Shown: positions 17,966 to 26,715, numbered from the stretch's first letter. The stretch is DNA of 64,000 bases from JAYYZW01 sp965217605 (GCA_965217605.1 CBDCJB010000017.1:62001-126000), one strand, 5' to 3'. Translations and numbers: made by a program. The notes: generated from the letters alone by a model not told the origin.

Positions 17966-18847
17966 TTAACGAAGATTTTCACCCGATTCCCCGATCACGA
18001 AGCGTGCCTGGAGCACCTAGAAAAGGTCCGGTTCGGCGACGATCCGTATTGCCCGCATTGCGGCGGCGTCAGGGTGGCCCGCAAGGCTGACCGCAACCGC
18101 GTCGGGCGCTGGAACTGCCACGACTGCAAGTCGAGCTTCAACGTGCTGTCGGGCACCATCTTCGAGAAGACCAAGATCCCGCTGCAAAAGTGGTTCCTCG
18201 CCATCGGCCTGATCGTCAATGCCAAAAAGAGCTTATCAAGCTGCCAGCTTGCCCGCGACCTGGACCTGAATCAGAAGTCCGCATGGTACATGCAGCAGCG
18301 GATCCGCGCCGAAATGGCGAGCAAGCAAAGCACGATCGTCCTCCAGGGCATCATTGAGGCCGACGAAACTTACGTCGGTGGGAAACCCCGCAAGTTCAAC
18401 AAGCGCGACGATAACGACAAGGGGCCTAAGAACCCGCGCGGTCGCGCCACTCGAAAGACCCCTGTAATTGGTGCGGTCGAGCGCGGCGGGAATGTCGTGG
18501 CTCGTGTGGCTAATGACCTGTCCGGCAAAGGCGTTCTGCGCTTCATCAAGGACAAGGTCGAGCTTGGCGGCTCCCTGTTGATAACGGATGAGTACAAGGC
18601 ATATAACGCGGTTCGTTCCTCAATCGCACATGCGGTCATCAATCACAGCAAGTCCTATGCAGATGGTGAGACCCACACCAACACCATCGAGGGCTTCTGG
18701 AGCCTGCTGAAGCGCGCTTGGTACGGCTCCCATCATCACTACAAGAAAACCTATACGCCGCTGTACGTCGCTGAGGCAAGCTGGAAGTACAACCAGCGGC
18801 GCAATGACAACGCTTTCGGGACGTTTATCAACGGCTGCTTCGCGTGA
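17960..18847 (+). CDS. IS1595-family (ISXO2-like) transposase
   Basis: 295 residues. An N-terminal zinc ribbon (CPHCGG at about 31-36, CHDC at 54-57) is followed by the ISXO2-like DDE core: IIEADETYVGGKP (first Asp), LLITDEYKAYN (second Asp) and THTNTIEGFWSLLKR (the last acidic site). The family moves by cut-and-paste and makes 8-bp duplications, as found here. The gene ends inside the start of the passenger (GTGA overlap at 18844-18847), so translational coupling is likely. It differs from the second IS1595 transposase at 32700-33662. Confidence 0.95.
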   Translation: MNLTKIFTRFPDHEACLEHLEKVRFGDDPYCPHCGGVRVARKADRNRVGRWNCHDCKSSFNVLSGTIFEKTKIPLQKWFLAIGLIVNAKKSLSSCQLARDLDLNQKSAWYMQQRIRAEMASKQSTIVLQGIIEADETYVGGKPRKFNKRDDNDKGPKNPRGRATRKTPVIGAVERGGNVVARVANDLSGKGVLRFIKDKVELGGSLLITDEYKAYNAVRSSIAHAVINHSKSYADGETHTNTIEGFWSLLKRAWYGSHHHYKKTYTPLYVAEASWKYNQRRNDNAFGTFINGCFA

Positions 18848-20472
18848 ATCGCCTCTACTACGGCGACTGCCTGACGATTATGCAGGAACTGCCGCTCGCC
18901 AGTGTCGATCTCATCTATCTTGACCCGCCGTTTAATAGCAACCAGTCTTACAACGCTATCTACAAGGACGAAACCGGCAGACCCTTACCTGATCAGATCG
19001 AAGCCTTCTGCGATTTGTGGACCCTCGACGAGGAACGTGAACGGGTAATCCGTAACATGCCGATGCTAGTGCGCGAGGCTGGCATCGCCGACGAGGTGGC
19101 GGAATTCTGGAAGCTGTGGATGAACGCTCTCCGGGCCACGCAGCCGCGAATGCTCGCGTATCTGTCATACATGGTGCAACGCTTGATCGTCATGAAGGGA
19201 TTGTTGCGACCTACTGGATCTGTGTTCCTGCACTGCGATCCCACGGCCAGCCACTATATCAAGGTCATGATGGATGGCATCTTTGGCCACAACAACTTTC
19301 GTAGTCAAATTGTTTGGAAACGGTCATCGGCCCACAACACAGCGCGTGGTCCAGGGGCCGTGCAGGACAACATCCTGTTTTATTCTGCGACAGAAAAATA
19401 CAAGTGGAATCGTGTTTACCAAGCGTACAGCCCAGACTATATAGATGCCTTTTATGTCCATTCAGATCCCGATGGTCGGCGGTGGCAGCGACAACAGTTG
19501 ACTGCGCCAGGTGTCGTCAAGGATGGCGAAACAGGTAAGGCGTGGCGTGGGATTGACGTCACATCGCGCGGCCGGCATTGGTCGCGTCCTCATGGAGATC
19601 TTGAAGATATGGATAGCGCCGGATTGATTCATTGGCCGCGCAAGGTCGGCGGTTTACCGAGGCGAAAGCAATACCTTGACGAGCAGCCGGGTTGCCCGCT
19701 TCAGAATATCTGGGTAGATATAAAGTCGATTCAGAACGCCCCCAAAGAAAAAATGGGATATGACACACAGAAACCGCTTGCACTCTTGGAACGCATCATC
19801 AAAGCCAGCACCGACGAGGGTGATGTTGTACTCGACCCGTTCTGTGGTTGCGCTACCACGCTTGAGGCTGCGCATAGTCTCAAGCGCCGATGGATAGGCA
19901 TCGACATAGCTATCCACGCTATAAAGCGTGTAGCTGCCGTCAGGCTGGGTGAACGCTGCAAATTGAAAGAAGGAGAGGACTTCAATATCGGCGGCGTTCC
20001 TAAAACGCTGGAAGGCGCTCATGACCTGTGGGAACGCGATAAGTATCACTTCCAGAAATGGGCCGTCGAGGAAGTAGACGGCTTTGTCACCACGAAACGT
20101 ACTGCGGACGGCGGAATTGACGGCAGGCTTTACTTCTCGCTTCCGGGAGAGCGCGATCTGCAAAGCATGGTGCTGGAAGTAAAAGGTGGCGCGAACGTCA
20201 CCATTGCCGATCTACGGGCACTGCACAGCGTGCTGGAACGTGAGGAAGCATTACTGGCCGGATTGATCGTGATGGAGCCGCTGGGAAATGTGAAGATGAG
20301 AAACTTTCAGAAGCTCATTGGTGAGGCGGGCGACCTCGAATTTGAAGGGTCAGCCCACCCCTATCCGAGAATGCAGATTCTCTCTGTGCCGGAGATCTTA
20401 GAGGGCAAGCGGTTTGATACTCCTACACCAATGGGTAAGGCCCAACACCCACAGCACCAGCTTGGCCTTTAA
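18844..20472 (+). CDS. DNA methyltransferase fused to a PD-(D/E)XK endonuclease-like domain (transposon passenger)
   Basis: 542 residues. The N-terminal two-thirds is a beta-class amino-methyltransferase: catalytic DPPF at 27-30 (LDPPFNSN) comes first and the SAM-binding motif DPFCGCATT at 331-339 comes last, followed by RRWIGIDI. The C-terminal part (from about 395) has GGIDG at 423-427 and LEVKGG at 444-449, giving Asp426 with Glu445-x-Lys447, the PD-(D/E)XK arrangement of Mrr-like restriction nucleases. It would modify, and perhaps cut, a specific DNA site in one chain. It begins with GTG overlapping the transposase stop and ends 20 bp before the transposon tip. No separate specificity domain is evident beyond the central 140-300 region. 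Confidence 0.85.
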   Translation: MNRLYYGDCLTIMQELPLASVDLIYLDPPFNSNQSYNAIYKDETGRPLPDQIEAFCDLWTLDEERERVIRNMPMLVREAGIADEVAEFWKLWMNALRATQPRMLAYLSYMVQRLIVMKGLLRPTGSVFLHCDPTASHYIKVMMDGIFGHNNFRSQIVWKRSSAHNTARGPGAVQDNILFYSATEKYKWNRVYQAYSPDYIDAFYVHSDPDGRRWQRQQLTAPGVVKDGETGKAWRGIDVTSRGRHWSRPHGDLEDMDSAGLIHWPRKVGGLPRRKQYLDEQPGCPLQNIWVDIKSIQNAPKEKMGYDTQKPLALLERIIKASTDEGDVVLDPFCGCATTLEAAHSLKRRWIGIDIAIHAIKRVAAVRLGERCKLKEGEDFNIGGVPKTLEGAHDLWERDKYHFQKWAVEEVDGFVTTKRTADGGIDGRLYFSLPGERDLQSMVLEVKGGANVTIADLRALHSVLEREEALLAGLIVMEPLGNVKMRNFQKLIGEAGDLEFEGSAHPYPRMQILSVPEILEGKRFDTPTPMGKAQHPQHQLGL

Positions 20473-20483
20473 GCCCCTAACTA

Positions 20484-21005
20484 CTAACTCCGAATAAAAA
20501 TGCCGATGCTCTGTATCGGCAACGTCGTGTGCGACAGCAACACAATCCGCATCTCGAGAAGTAGGCCATTGGGTGCGCGGCGTAGGTCGTCATGCCTTTC
20601 CGCCGCGAGCACGGTATGGTCGCTCACGTCCCCGCGTCCGTAATAGACGAGTACGTTCGATACGACCTCGATGCGTTCCGCATCCGCGGCACTACAGCGC
20701 AAGTTCGACACCAGCCGCCGCGTGCGCGTCGGCGGATCTTCGCCCCATGCGCTCTTCGTACCCAAGCGCGCGATACGCATCTTGAGCGAGCCGAGGTCTT
20801 CGTTCATGTGCCAGCCGTGCGGAGCGATCGGCTCTTCACCGCGGCGCTTCGTCAACCGGATCGGTATTTCGTAACGGATGTCCGGGCTCAATAACGTGAG
20901 CCAATCTTCCATGCGATTGTCGTCGAGGCATTGCGCCTCATGCACGAGGAACTGATGACACTCGAACCACAACGCCAGGGATTCGTCACCGGCCGGCGTG
21001 CTCAT
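20484..21005 (-). CDS. Aromatic-ring-hydroxylating dioxygenase beta subunit
   Basis: 173 residues, the normal size for the small NTF2-like subunit. LWFECHQFLVHEAQCLDDNRMEDWLTLL at the start and TRRLVSNLRC in the middle match BphA2/HcaF-type beta subunits, which support the alpha3beta3 oxygenase hexamer. The ATG at 21005 overlaps the TGA of the alpha gene (ATGA), so the two are coupled. The last residues (Arg-Ser-stop) come from the transposon tip: before insertion the frame would have read ...GIFI and TAA in the target DNA. The protein is therefore two residues longer but probably functional. Confidence 0.88.
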   Translation of the reverse strand: MSTPAGDESLALWFECHQFLVHEAQCLDDNRMEDWLTLLSPDIRYEIPIRLTKRRGEEPIAPHGWHMNEDLGSLKMRIARLGTKSAWGEDPPTRTRRLVSNLRCSAADAERIEVVSNVLVYYGRGDVSDHTVLAAERHDDLRRAPNGLLLEMRIVLLSHTTLPIQSIGIFIRS

Positions 21006-22384
21006 CAGTCCAACTCGGTTGGCGCCGGCACGAGCTCGGGGTATCCCTCCGCGCGGAGAAACCGAATCCACTGCCGAAACGTGTAGCGGTATGAATTTTC
21101 CTCGTAACGGTGTGAGGTCACGATACCCGGGCCCGGCCAGTCTCGAACGGCCTCGGCGCTGCCGATGCGGTAGCCGCATTGATAATTGAGTTTCATCGCG
21201 CGCCCGACCACGCTGCTGCTGGTGCGGTTCATGCCGCGGCCCGTCACGCCGTCGTCCTGGTCGAAGACCCCGGCGCTGCCGAACGTCTGCAGGCCGATCA
21301 CCTGCGAGTTCAAGCGGAACGCCTCCGCGGCGCGCGCCGGGACCAGATTCCAGGTCCACGCGTCCATGCGATCGTAGCCACGGGGTTGCCACGTGCGGAT
21401 CTGCGCGAACGGCGTGGCAGGCTTGTCCGCAGCCACGGTCATGGGCACGATGAGATAAGAGAAATTCGGAAACAGCGTGCCCACCAACACGCGGCTGCGC
21501 TTAACCAGGTCCACCTGCAAGGCGTCGAATTGATCGACGCTGTACTGCTCGATGATCTCACTCGGATAGCCCCAATAGGCGGTTTCGTCGCTGGGCGCGA
21601 TCGAGAGCGTCGTGTTGTGCCCGTGGCCCGTGATCACGTGGTGGCCCAGAATATTCGCGGCCGGCGGAACGTTGAGCGCGCCTATTTCCAACAAGGAACG
21701 GTGCAAGGTGATCAGGTGATAGTCGTCGCCGAAGCCGTCGAAGCCGGCTTTCCAGGTCGTCGGCCAGGAATAGCGCTGCGGCGGCGAAGCCACTTCGAGA
21801 TCGCCGAACAGGCCGAAAAACACATCGAGGTAGTAGGCCGCATCGCCGATGTAGTCGGCCAGTGAAGGCGCTTCGCGGTCGAGACAGGCGAAATATAATC
21901 CGTGGTAGCTCTCCAACTTCGGCACCGCCAGCAGGCCCCACGCATCGCGGTCGAGCCCCGAGATCGTTTCCTCATGCTCGGGCGCGGTCGTCAGCGTTCC
22001 GGTATTCGAGTAAGTCCAGCCATGGTACGGGCACTGAAACGACGCGCTGTTACCGGCTTCCACTGCGCATAATTGCATACCGCGGTGCCGGCATGCGTTG
22101 AAGAACAACCGTATCCGATCGTCGCGACCGCGCACGAAGATGAATGCGTCTTCACCGATGTAGCGCACGACGTGATCGCCGCGTTCTGGAATCTCCGAGG
22201 CGTGGCCGATGAAGGTCCACACGCGCGGAAACAGGCGCTCGCGCTCCAAGGCGTAGACTTCCGCATCGTTTCCGAACACCCACGCGGGTACGAGGCCCTC
22301 GTCCAGATCCTGTTCGAGCGCGCTCAACCGCCGATCGAGTTCGGCGGACAGCGTGCAGGTGCGCATGACGTTCAGCTCGGCCAT
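21005..22384 (-). CDS. Rieske non-heme iron dioxygenase alpha subunit
   Basis: 459 residues. The Rieske [2Fe-2S] motif is complete: Cys98-x-His100 (NACRHRGMQLC) and Cys118-x2-His121 (QCPYHGWTY). The mononuclear iron site lies in FDGFGDDYHLITLHRSLL (His223, His228). Such enzymes insert O2 into aromatic or heterocyclic substrates, using electrons from a ferredoxin and reductase, neither of which is in this window. The beta gene follows with a 4-bp overlap. A divergent aldehyde dehydrogenase begins 65 bp away, with a REP-like palindrome in the gap. Confidence 0.93.
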   Translation of the reverse strand: MAELNVMRTCTLSAELDRRLSALEQDLDEGLVPAWVFGNDAEVYALERERLFPRVWTFIGHASEIPERGDHVVRYIGEDAFIFVRGRDDRIRLFFNACRHRGMQLCAVEAGNSASFQCPYHGWTYSNTGTLTTAPEHEETISGLDRDAWGLLAVPKLESYHGLYFACLDREAPSLADYIGDAAYYLDVFFGLFGDLEVASPPQRYSWPTTWKAGFDGFGDDYHLITLHRSLLEIGALNVPPAANILGHHVITGHGHNTTLSIAPSDETAYWGYPSEIIEQYSVDQFDALQVDLVKRSRVLVGTLFPNFSYLIVPMTVAADKPATPFAQIRTWQPRGYDRMDAWTWNLVPARAAEAFRLNSQVIGLQTFGSAGVFDQDDGVTGRGMNRTSSSVVGRAMKLNYQCGYRIGSAEAVRDWPGPGIVTSHRYEENSYRYTFRQWIRFLRAEGYPELVPAPTELD

Positions 22385-22413
22385 GGTTACATTCGATAGT
22401 ATTAGGCACGATA

Positions 22414-22437
22414 TTCGCCCGCAAGCGGGCTCCTACA
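22414..22437. repeat. REP-like palindrome
   Basis: TTCGCCCGCAAGCGGGCTCC with a TAC extension has the same core as the elements at 409-428 and 26601-26623. It lies between divergent genes, so a terminator role is unlikely here. Confidence 0.7.
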
Positions 22438-22448
22438 GGTGATTTGTT

Positions 22449-23907
22449 ATGCATGATTTGAACCTGACTGCCGAGCATTACCCATTGTTGGTCGAAGGAC
22501 ATAACCCTGCTGCCGGAACGATCACCGTCAGCGCGCCCTTCGATGGCACGACGATTGCGGAGTTGGATAGCGCGGGCGCGGAGCACGTGGACGAGGCGCT
22601 CGCCGTCGCCCATGGCCTGTACCGCGACCGTGACCGATGGCTACCGTTGGCGCAACGCATCGAGATCCTCGAGGCGGCCGCGCGGATCATGTCCGAACAC
22701 CATGAAACACTCGCGGTTGAAGCAGCACGCGAGGGTGGCAAGCCCCTGATCGATTCGCGTGTCGAGGTGAGTCGCGCGATCGACGGTCTGCAACTCTGCG
22801 TGGAAACGCTGAGAGAGCGTCCATGGTGATGTGATCCCGATGGGGATGTCCGCTCTATCAGCCAATCGCGTCGCGTTTACACAGAAAGAGCCGATCGGCG
22901 TCGTCGTGGCGGTCAGCGCGTTCAACCACCCACTGAACCTCATCGTGCACCAGGTGGCGGCGGCGGTGGCCGTCGGTTGTCCGGTGATCGTCAAGCCGGC
23001 CGACGACACACCGTTGTCGTGTATCCGTTTCGTCGAGATCCTGCGCGCCGCCGGTCTGCCGCCGGCATGGTGCCAGGTGTTGATCCCGACCGGGATCCCG
23101 GTCGCGGAACGACTCGTGACCGACCGCCAAGTCGGGTTTTTCAGTTTTATCGGTAGCCCGAAGGTCGGGTGGCACCTGCGCTCGAAGGTTGCGCCGGGCG
23201 TGCGTTGCGCGCTCGAGCATGGCGGCGCGGCGCCGCTGATCATCGCCGACGACGGGGATCTGGATCTCGCCTTGCCGGCGATCCTTAAAGGCGGTTTCTA
23301 CCACGCCGGCCAGGTGTGTGTATCGGTGCAACGCGTCTTTGCACCGGCAGGGGTTTCAGACGAACTTGCGAAGCGGCTGGCGTCGTCCGCTGAAGCGCTG
23401 ATCGTCGGCGATCCGACGCTGCCGGAAACGGAAGTCGGCCCGTTGATCCGACACGGCGAAGTCGAGCGCGTCGACGCATGGGTCGAGGAAGCGGTCGCGT
23501 CGGGCGCCAGACGGCTCGCCGGTGGTGCGCCGCTATCGGCGAGCATGTATCCGTGTACCGTGCTGCTCGATCCACCCGATAGCGCGAAGGTCAGTCAGCT
23601 CGAGATCTTCGGGCCGGTCGTCTGTGTGTATTCCTGCGACGGCCTGGACGCGGCCATCCAGCGTGCAAACGCTTTACCCTATGCGTTTCAGGCTGCGGTA
23701 TTCACCGCAAACCTGGATACGGCGCTGCGTTGTTTTAAACGACTCGACGCGTCCGCCGTCATGGTCAACGACCACACCGCCTTCCGCGTCGACGGGATGC
23801 CCTTTGCGGGGCTACGGCATTCCGGGCTCGCAGTCGGCGGTATTCCTCACACCATGCACGATATGACGGTCGACAAGATGATCGTCATCAAATCATCGGA
23901 GTTGTGA
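22449..23907 (+). pseudogene. Aldehyde dehydrogenase family protein, frameshifted
   Basis: The first frame (22449-22829) gives the N-terminal 126 residues ending ...CVETLRERPW. The second (from 22822 to 23907) continues with HGDVIPMGMSALSANRVAFTQKEPIGVVVAVSAFNHP. A single extra base between about 22811 and 22822 explains the break. The rest is a normal ALDH: VIVKPADDTPLS (cofactor Lys), catalytic Glu in CALEHGGAAPL and catalytic Cys in YHAGQVCVSVQRVF. About 485 residues when joined. Assembly error and a true mutation cannot be told apart. It is divergent from the Rieske dioxygenase genes and could oxidise an aldehyde product of their pathway. Confidence 0.88.
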
Positions 23908-23914
23908 GGCCCGA

Positions 23915-24799
23915 TCAGCCGACTTCGAGTGGTAGAGACGGATCGCCCGTCCATTCCATCAGGGAACCATCGTAAATGGAGACGTTGTCCACGCCGAGCC
24001 GGGTCAGCGCGAGCGCCGTACTGCTCGCCGCGATCCCGCCTCCGCAGTAGCAAATGACTTCGTCCTTCTGAGTCGCACCGACCGCGTCGAACATGTCCTT
24101 GAGTTCATCGTCTGATGCAAACAGCTGGGTGTCCGGATCCGCGGTCGTGGCGAACGGTACGTTGACGCTCGATGGAATGCGGCCGGGGCGCGCGTATCGA
24201 TGCGGCGGCCTGCCCGCAAACTCGTCCGGGTCGAGCGCGTTCACGAGACAGCTCGCGTCGCGTCCGATCGCGGCGTGGACGCGCTCACGTTGCGCGATGA
24301 GTTCGGGACGTGGCCTGGCGACGAACTGCGCGACGGGGTAGTCGGGTGGCGCGGTCGAGATGGCCCTGCGCTCAGCGGTCCATTTAACCCAACCGCCGTT
24401 CAGCACCGCGCCATTATCGAAACCGAACGCGCGCAGCATCCACCATAGGCGTGCCGCCCACATGTTGAGCTGCCGATCATAGAGCACGACCGCAGTCCCT
24501 TCGCCGATACCGAGCCCGGACATCGTTTGCGAAAACTGATCGGCGTCCGGCATGGCATACATGAAGCGCTCGTTGCTGCGGTCGGTGAGATCTTCGAGTA
24601 TGTCGGCATAGGCGCTGCCGGGAATATGCCCTTCCTCCCACATCGAACGCCCGCTGGCCCGCGCCAGCGGATCGCCGCCGGACGGCTCGAAATAATTCGG
24701 GATGAGCGACGTGCATTCCACGATCCGCAATGACGGCTCGGCGAGGTGAGCGGCCACCCAGTCCGTTTCGACCAAATGCCTGTGTTCCGAAAGGTCCAT
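23915..24799 (-). CDS. Thiosulfate / 3-mercaptopyruvate sulfurtransferase (two rhodanese domains)
   Basis: 294 residues forming two rhodanese domains. The second holds the active loop VICYCGGGIAASS with the persulfide-forming Cys252; the first is a catalytically silent copy (AVVLYDRQLNMWAARLWWML). It transfers sulfane sulfur from thiosulfate or mercaptopyruvate to thiols or cyanide. The ATG at 24799 has a good AAGGAG site seven bases upstream; a longer in-frame reading would add 26 residues encoded by the MITE-like repeat and is rejected. It converges on the aldehyde dehydrogenase with 7 bp between the stops. Confidence 0.9.
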   Translation of the reverse strand: MDLSEHRHLVETDWVAAHLAEPSLRIVECTSLIPNYFEPSGGDPLARASGRSMWEEGHIPGSAYADILEDLTDRSNERFMYAMPDADQFSQTMSGLGIGEGTAVVLYDRQLNMWAARLWWMLRAFGFDNGAVLNGGWVKWTAERRAISTAPPDYPVAQFVARPRPELIAQRERVHAAIGRDASCLVNALDPDEFAGRPPHRYARPGRIPSSVNVPFATTADPDTQLFASDDELKDMFDAVGATQKDEVICYCGGGIAASSTALALTRLGVDNVSIYDGSLMEWTGDPSLPLEVG

Positions 24800-24813
24800 G
24801 TACTTGCTCCTTA

Positions 24814-24957
24814 GAAGCGGTCTCAAAATTCGCCTGAGACGTTGATGCTGTGTTGCACGACCTTCTCCGGTGCTCATTTACTGGCGTGTAAACTGCGCTC
24901 CTCGAAGGCCGCGCGCCTTGCCTGAACGCCTCAGGCAAATTTTGAGGCCGCTTCTAG
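24814..24957. repeat. MITE-like 145-bp element, copy 2 (inverted relative to copy 1)
   Basis: The terminal inverted repeats are AGAAGCGGTCTCAAAATT and AATTTTGAGGCCGCTTCT, each bordered by TA (TTAG... and ...CTAG), which fits a TA target duplication as for Tc1/mariner- or IS630-mobilised MITEs. Its reverse complement aligns along its whole length with the copy at 2462-2606. Its right end supplies the TAG stop of the minus-strand gene 24954-25292. Confidence 0.88.
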
Positions 24958-25292
24958 CGTTCGTTGTGAGGTTCGCGATTCGTATACGGCGGCGTCAGGA
25001 CATCGAGGATGCCGATCGCCATCCGCGCACCGCCCCGTAGCGCCTGGGTGCCGGCCTTTAATGTGCCCCTGACCGGGCCGCCGACGAGGCCGAAAACGCC
25101 GAATTCCTTCGTTTCCTTCGCGATCTCCGTCACGACGCGAGCCGGTGAAGTGAGCGCATCGGATGCCCCGGTCGCGACCAGATCGCGACCCTGCTCCGAT
25201 CCCGCGATCATGCGCTGTTCAGCGGCGCTGTCGACTGAGACGAAAAACAAGACTAATGCTGACAAGAGCAAAGACGTTGTGCGAACGTTCAT
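24954..25292 (-). CDS. Secreted protein resembling exosortase-associated TIGR04073 family
   Basis: 112 residues. An N-terminal signal peptide (SLLLSALVLFFVSVDSAA) is followed by LTSPARVVTEIAKETKEFG, a Gly-rich GPVRGTLKAGTQALRGGARMA and a terminal LDVLTPPYTNREP. This order (helix, Gly-rich helix, then a Pro/aromatic end) resembles TIGR04073 proteins, found in genomes with exosortase/PEP-CTERM systems; the match is from memory of the family pattern. A GGAG site precedes the ATG. The TAG stop belongs to the adjoining MITE-like repeat, so the last residues may be altered. Confidence 0.6.
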   Translation of the reverse strand: MNVRTTSLLLSALVLFFVSVDSAAEQRMIAGSEQGRDLVATGASDALTSPARVVTEIAKETKEFGVFGLVGGPVRGTLKAGTQALRGGARMAIGILDVLTPPYTNREPHNER

Positions 25293-25408
25293 CGTGGGCT
25301 CCTTCTATTCGTTGTATAAATCACGCACGAGCGCTGCAGTTGGGCGCCGTCTTACCCGTAGTATAGTCAGCCGCATGCGGCGGCGTCTCTTCGAAGGCAG
25401 ATCATTCG

Positions 25409-26554
25409 GTGAACGGTAACAAACCGATTGCGATCATCGGCGCCGGGCTCGGCGGTCTGGTCATGGGCGCGCTCCTGCAACAGCGTGGCTATTGGGTGCG
25501 GATCTTCGAGCAATCGAGCGAGTTCACGCGCCTGGGCGCCGGTATTAATCTGAGCCCGAACGTGACGCGGGTATTGCGCGCCATCGGCGCGGAGCAGCGG
25601 CTGCTCGAGATCGGCATACGGCCGGTCAATTGGATCAGCCGTGATCTGCATTCCGGTGAGATCATGTTCGAGTATCCGATGCGCGACGCGGTCGAGGCCG
25701 AGTTCGGCGCGCCGTATATCACGATTCATCGCGGCGACTTTCACGAAGTACTCGTGAATGCGGTTACGGCCGGGACGATCGAGTTTGGGAAACGCATGGT
25801 CGGCCTCGAGCAACGGGAAGACTGCGTGCGGGTCGACTTCGAACGGCACGATAGCGTCGAAGCCCATTTCGTGATCGGCGCCGACGGCATCAATTCGATG
25901 GTTCGTGAGATCCTGCTTGGACCGGCCGAGCCGACATACACGGGCTATGTCGCGCACCGATCGATCTTCCCCGTGTCGCGCTTGGGGGGATTGGAAATTA
26001 CCGATCTGAGCAAATGGTGGTCGGAAGATACGGTCGACGACCGCCACATCGTGGTCTATTTTCTCGATCAGCGCCGCCAAGAGGTCTACTTCGTCACCGG
26101 CGTACCGCAACCCCAGTGGGAGTCCGAGGAGTCATTTGTAGAGGCGGAGCTAGACGAATTGCGCGCCGCGTATGAGGGGTGCGATTCGCACGTGCAACGT
26201 CTCGTCGAAGCCTGCCCGGCGTCGACCAAATGGGCGCTTTTCGACCGCGATCCGCTGCCGCTATGGAGCCACGGCCGCGTAGTGCTGCTGGGCGACGCCT
26301 GCCATCCGATGAAGCCGCACATGGCGCAGGGCGCGGCGATCGCGATCGAGGACGCCGCGATCCTCACCCGCTGCCTGGAGCAATGCGGTGATGACCTTGC
26401 CGCCGCGTTCAGCGTGTACGAAGCGAGCCGTAAGGACCGCGCTTCCCAGGTTCAGAAGCAATCGCGCGAGAACAAGTGGTTGCGCCATCCCATGGATCCG
26501 AGCTGGGTGTTCGAGTACGACGCGCTGACGGCGGAGCTGAGCGAACCGGTGTGA
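25409..26554 (+). CDS. FAD-dependent aromatic hydroxylase (salicylate hydroxylase-like)
   Basis: 381 residues, the usual size for single-component flavoprotein monooxygenases. GAGLGG at 11-16 is the FAD dinucleotide motif, VIGADGINSMVRE is the DG motif, and VVLLGDACHPMKPHMAQGAAIAIEDA is the GD motif that contacts the FAD ribose. These enzymes hydroxylate phenolic or N-heteroaromatic acids with NAD(P)H and O2; relatives include salicylate and 6-hydroxynicotinate hydroxylases. The start is a GTG with a GAAGG site. A BIME-type repeat follows the stop. Confidence 0.88.
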   Translation: MNGNKPIAIIGAGLGGLVMGALLQQRGYWVRIFEQSSEFTRLGAGINLSPNVTRVLRAIGAEQRLLEIGIRPVNWISRDLHSGEIMFEYPMRDAVEAEFGAPYITIHRGDFHEVLVNAVTAGTIEFGKRMVGLEQREDCVRVDFERHDSVEAHFVIGADGINSMVREILLGPAEPTYTGYVAHRSIFPVSRLGGLEITDLSKWWSEDTVDDRHIVVYFLDQRRQEVYFVTGVPQPQWESEESFVEAELDELRAAYEGCDSHVQRLVEACPASTKWALFDRDPLPLWSHGRVVLLGDACHPMKPHMAQGAAIAIEDAAILTRCLEQCGDDLAAAFSVYEASRKDRASQVQKQSRENKWLRHPMDPSWVFEYDALTAELSEPV

Positions 26555-26560
26555 ACACTG

Positions 26561-26623
26561 CGCCCCCAAGCGGGGTCCTACGACGTTTGACGGTAACTCC
26601 GTAGGAGCCCGCTTGCGGGCGAA
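26561..26623. repeat. Inverted pair of REP-like units (BIME)
   Basis: CGCCCCCAAGCGGGGTCCTAC at 26561-26581 is a head-to-head inverse of GTAGGAGCCCGCTTGCGGGC at 26601-26620 (extending to 26623). The two units are separated by about 19 bp, the layout of a bacterial interspersed mosaic element. It sits just after the monooxygenase stop, where BIMEs can stabilise transcripts. Confidence 0.75.
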
Positions 26624-26715
26624 CCGAAACTGAACTCCTGCTATATTTAAAGTCGAACCGATATAGACGCGAAACGAACCCATAAAGGCCCAACGATCCC
26701 GTTCGAGGTGTCCAC

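Larger units (their letters stand above)
17890..20492 (+). mobile_element. IS1595-type transposon with methyltransferase-nuclease passenger (2,603 bp)
   Basis: The left end begins CGGAGCTAGTAGTTAGGGGC; the right end read inward is CGGAGTTAGTAGTTAGGGGC, a 20-bp inverted repeat with one mismatch. An identical 8-bp AATAAAAA flanks the element (17882-17889 and 20493-20500), matching the AT-rich 8-bp duplications of IS1595. It contains a transposase gene and, overlapping it by 4 bp, a DNA methyltransferase-endonuclease gene, so both are inside the mobile unit. The intact ends, intact genes and perfect duplication indicate recent movement. Confidence 0.93.

Noticed and set aside
17960..20472. Considering the methyltransferase as a chromosomal restriction system next to an unrelated IS
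   Set aside because: Both genes lie inside a single pair of inverted repeats with a matching 8-bp duplication, and their reading frames overlap.
22827..22829. TGA in the aldehyde dehydrogenase considered as a selenocysteine codon
   Set aside because: The downstream similarity resumes in another frame, so a frameshift is required. There is no Cys at this place in the family and no SECIS-like hairpin after it.
24800..24877. Longer N-terminus for the sulfurtransferase
   Set aside because: The extra 26 residues are encoded by the MITE-like repeat, and the ATG at 24799 has a good ribosome-binding site.
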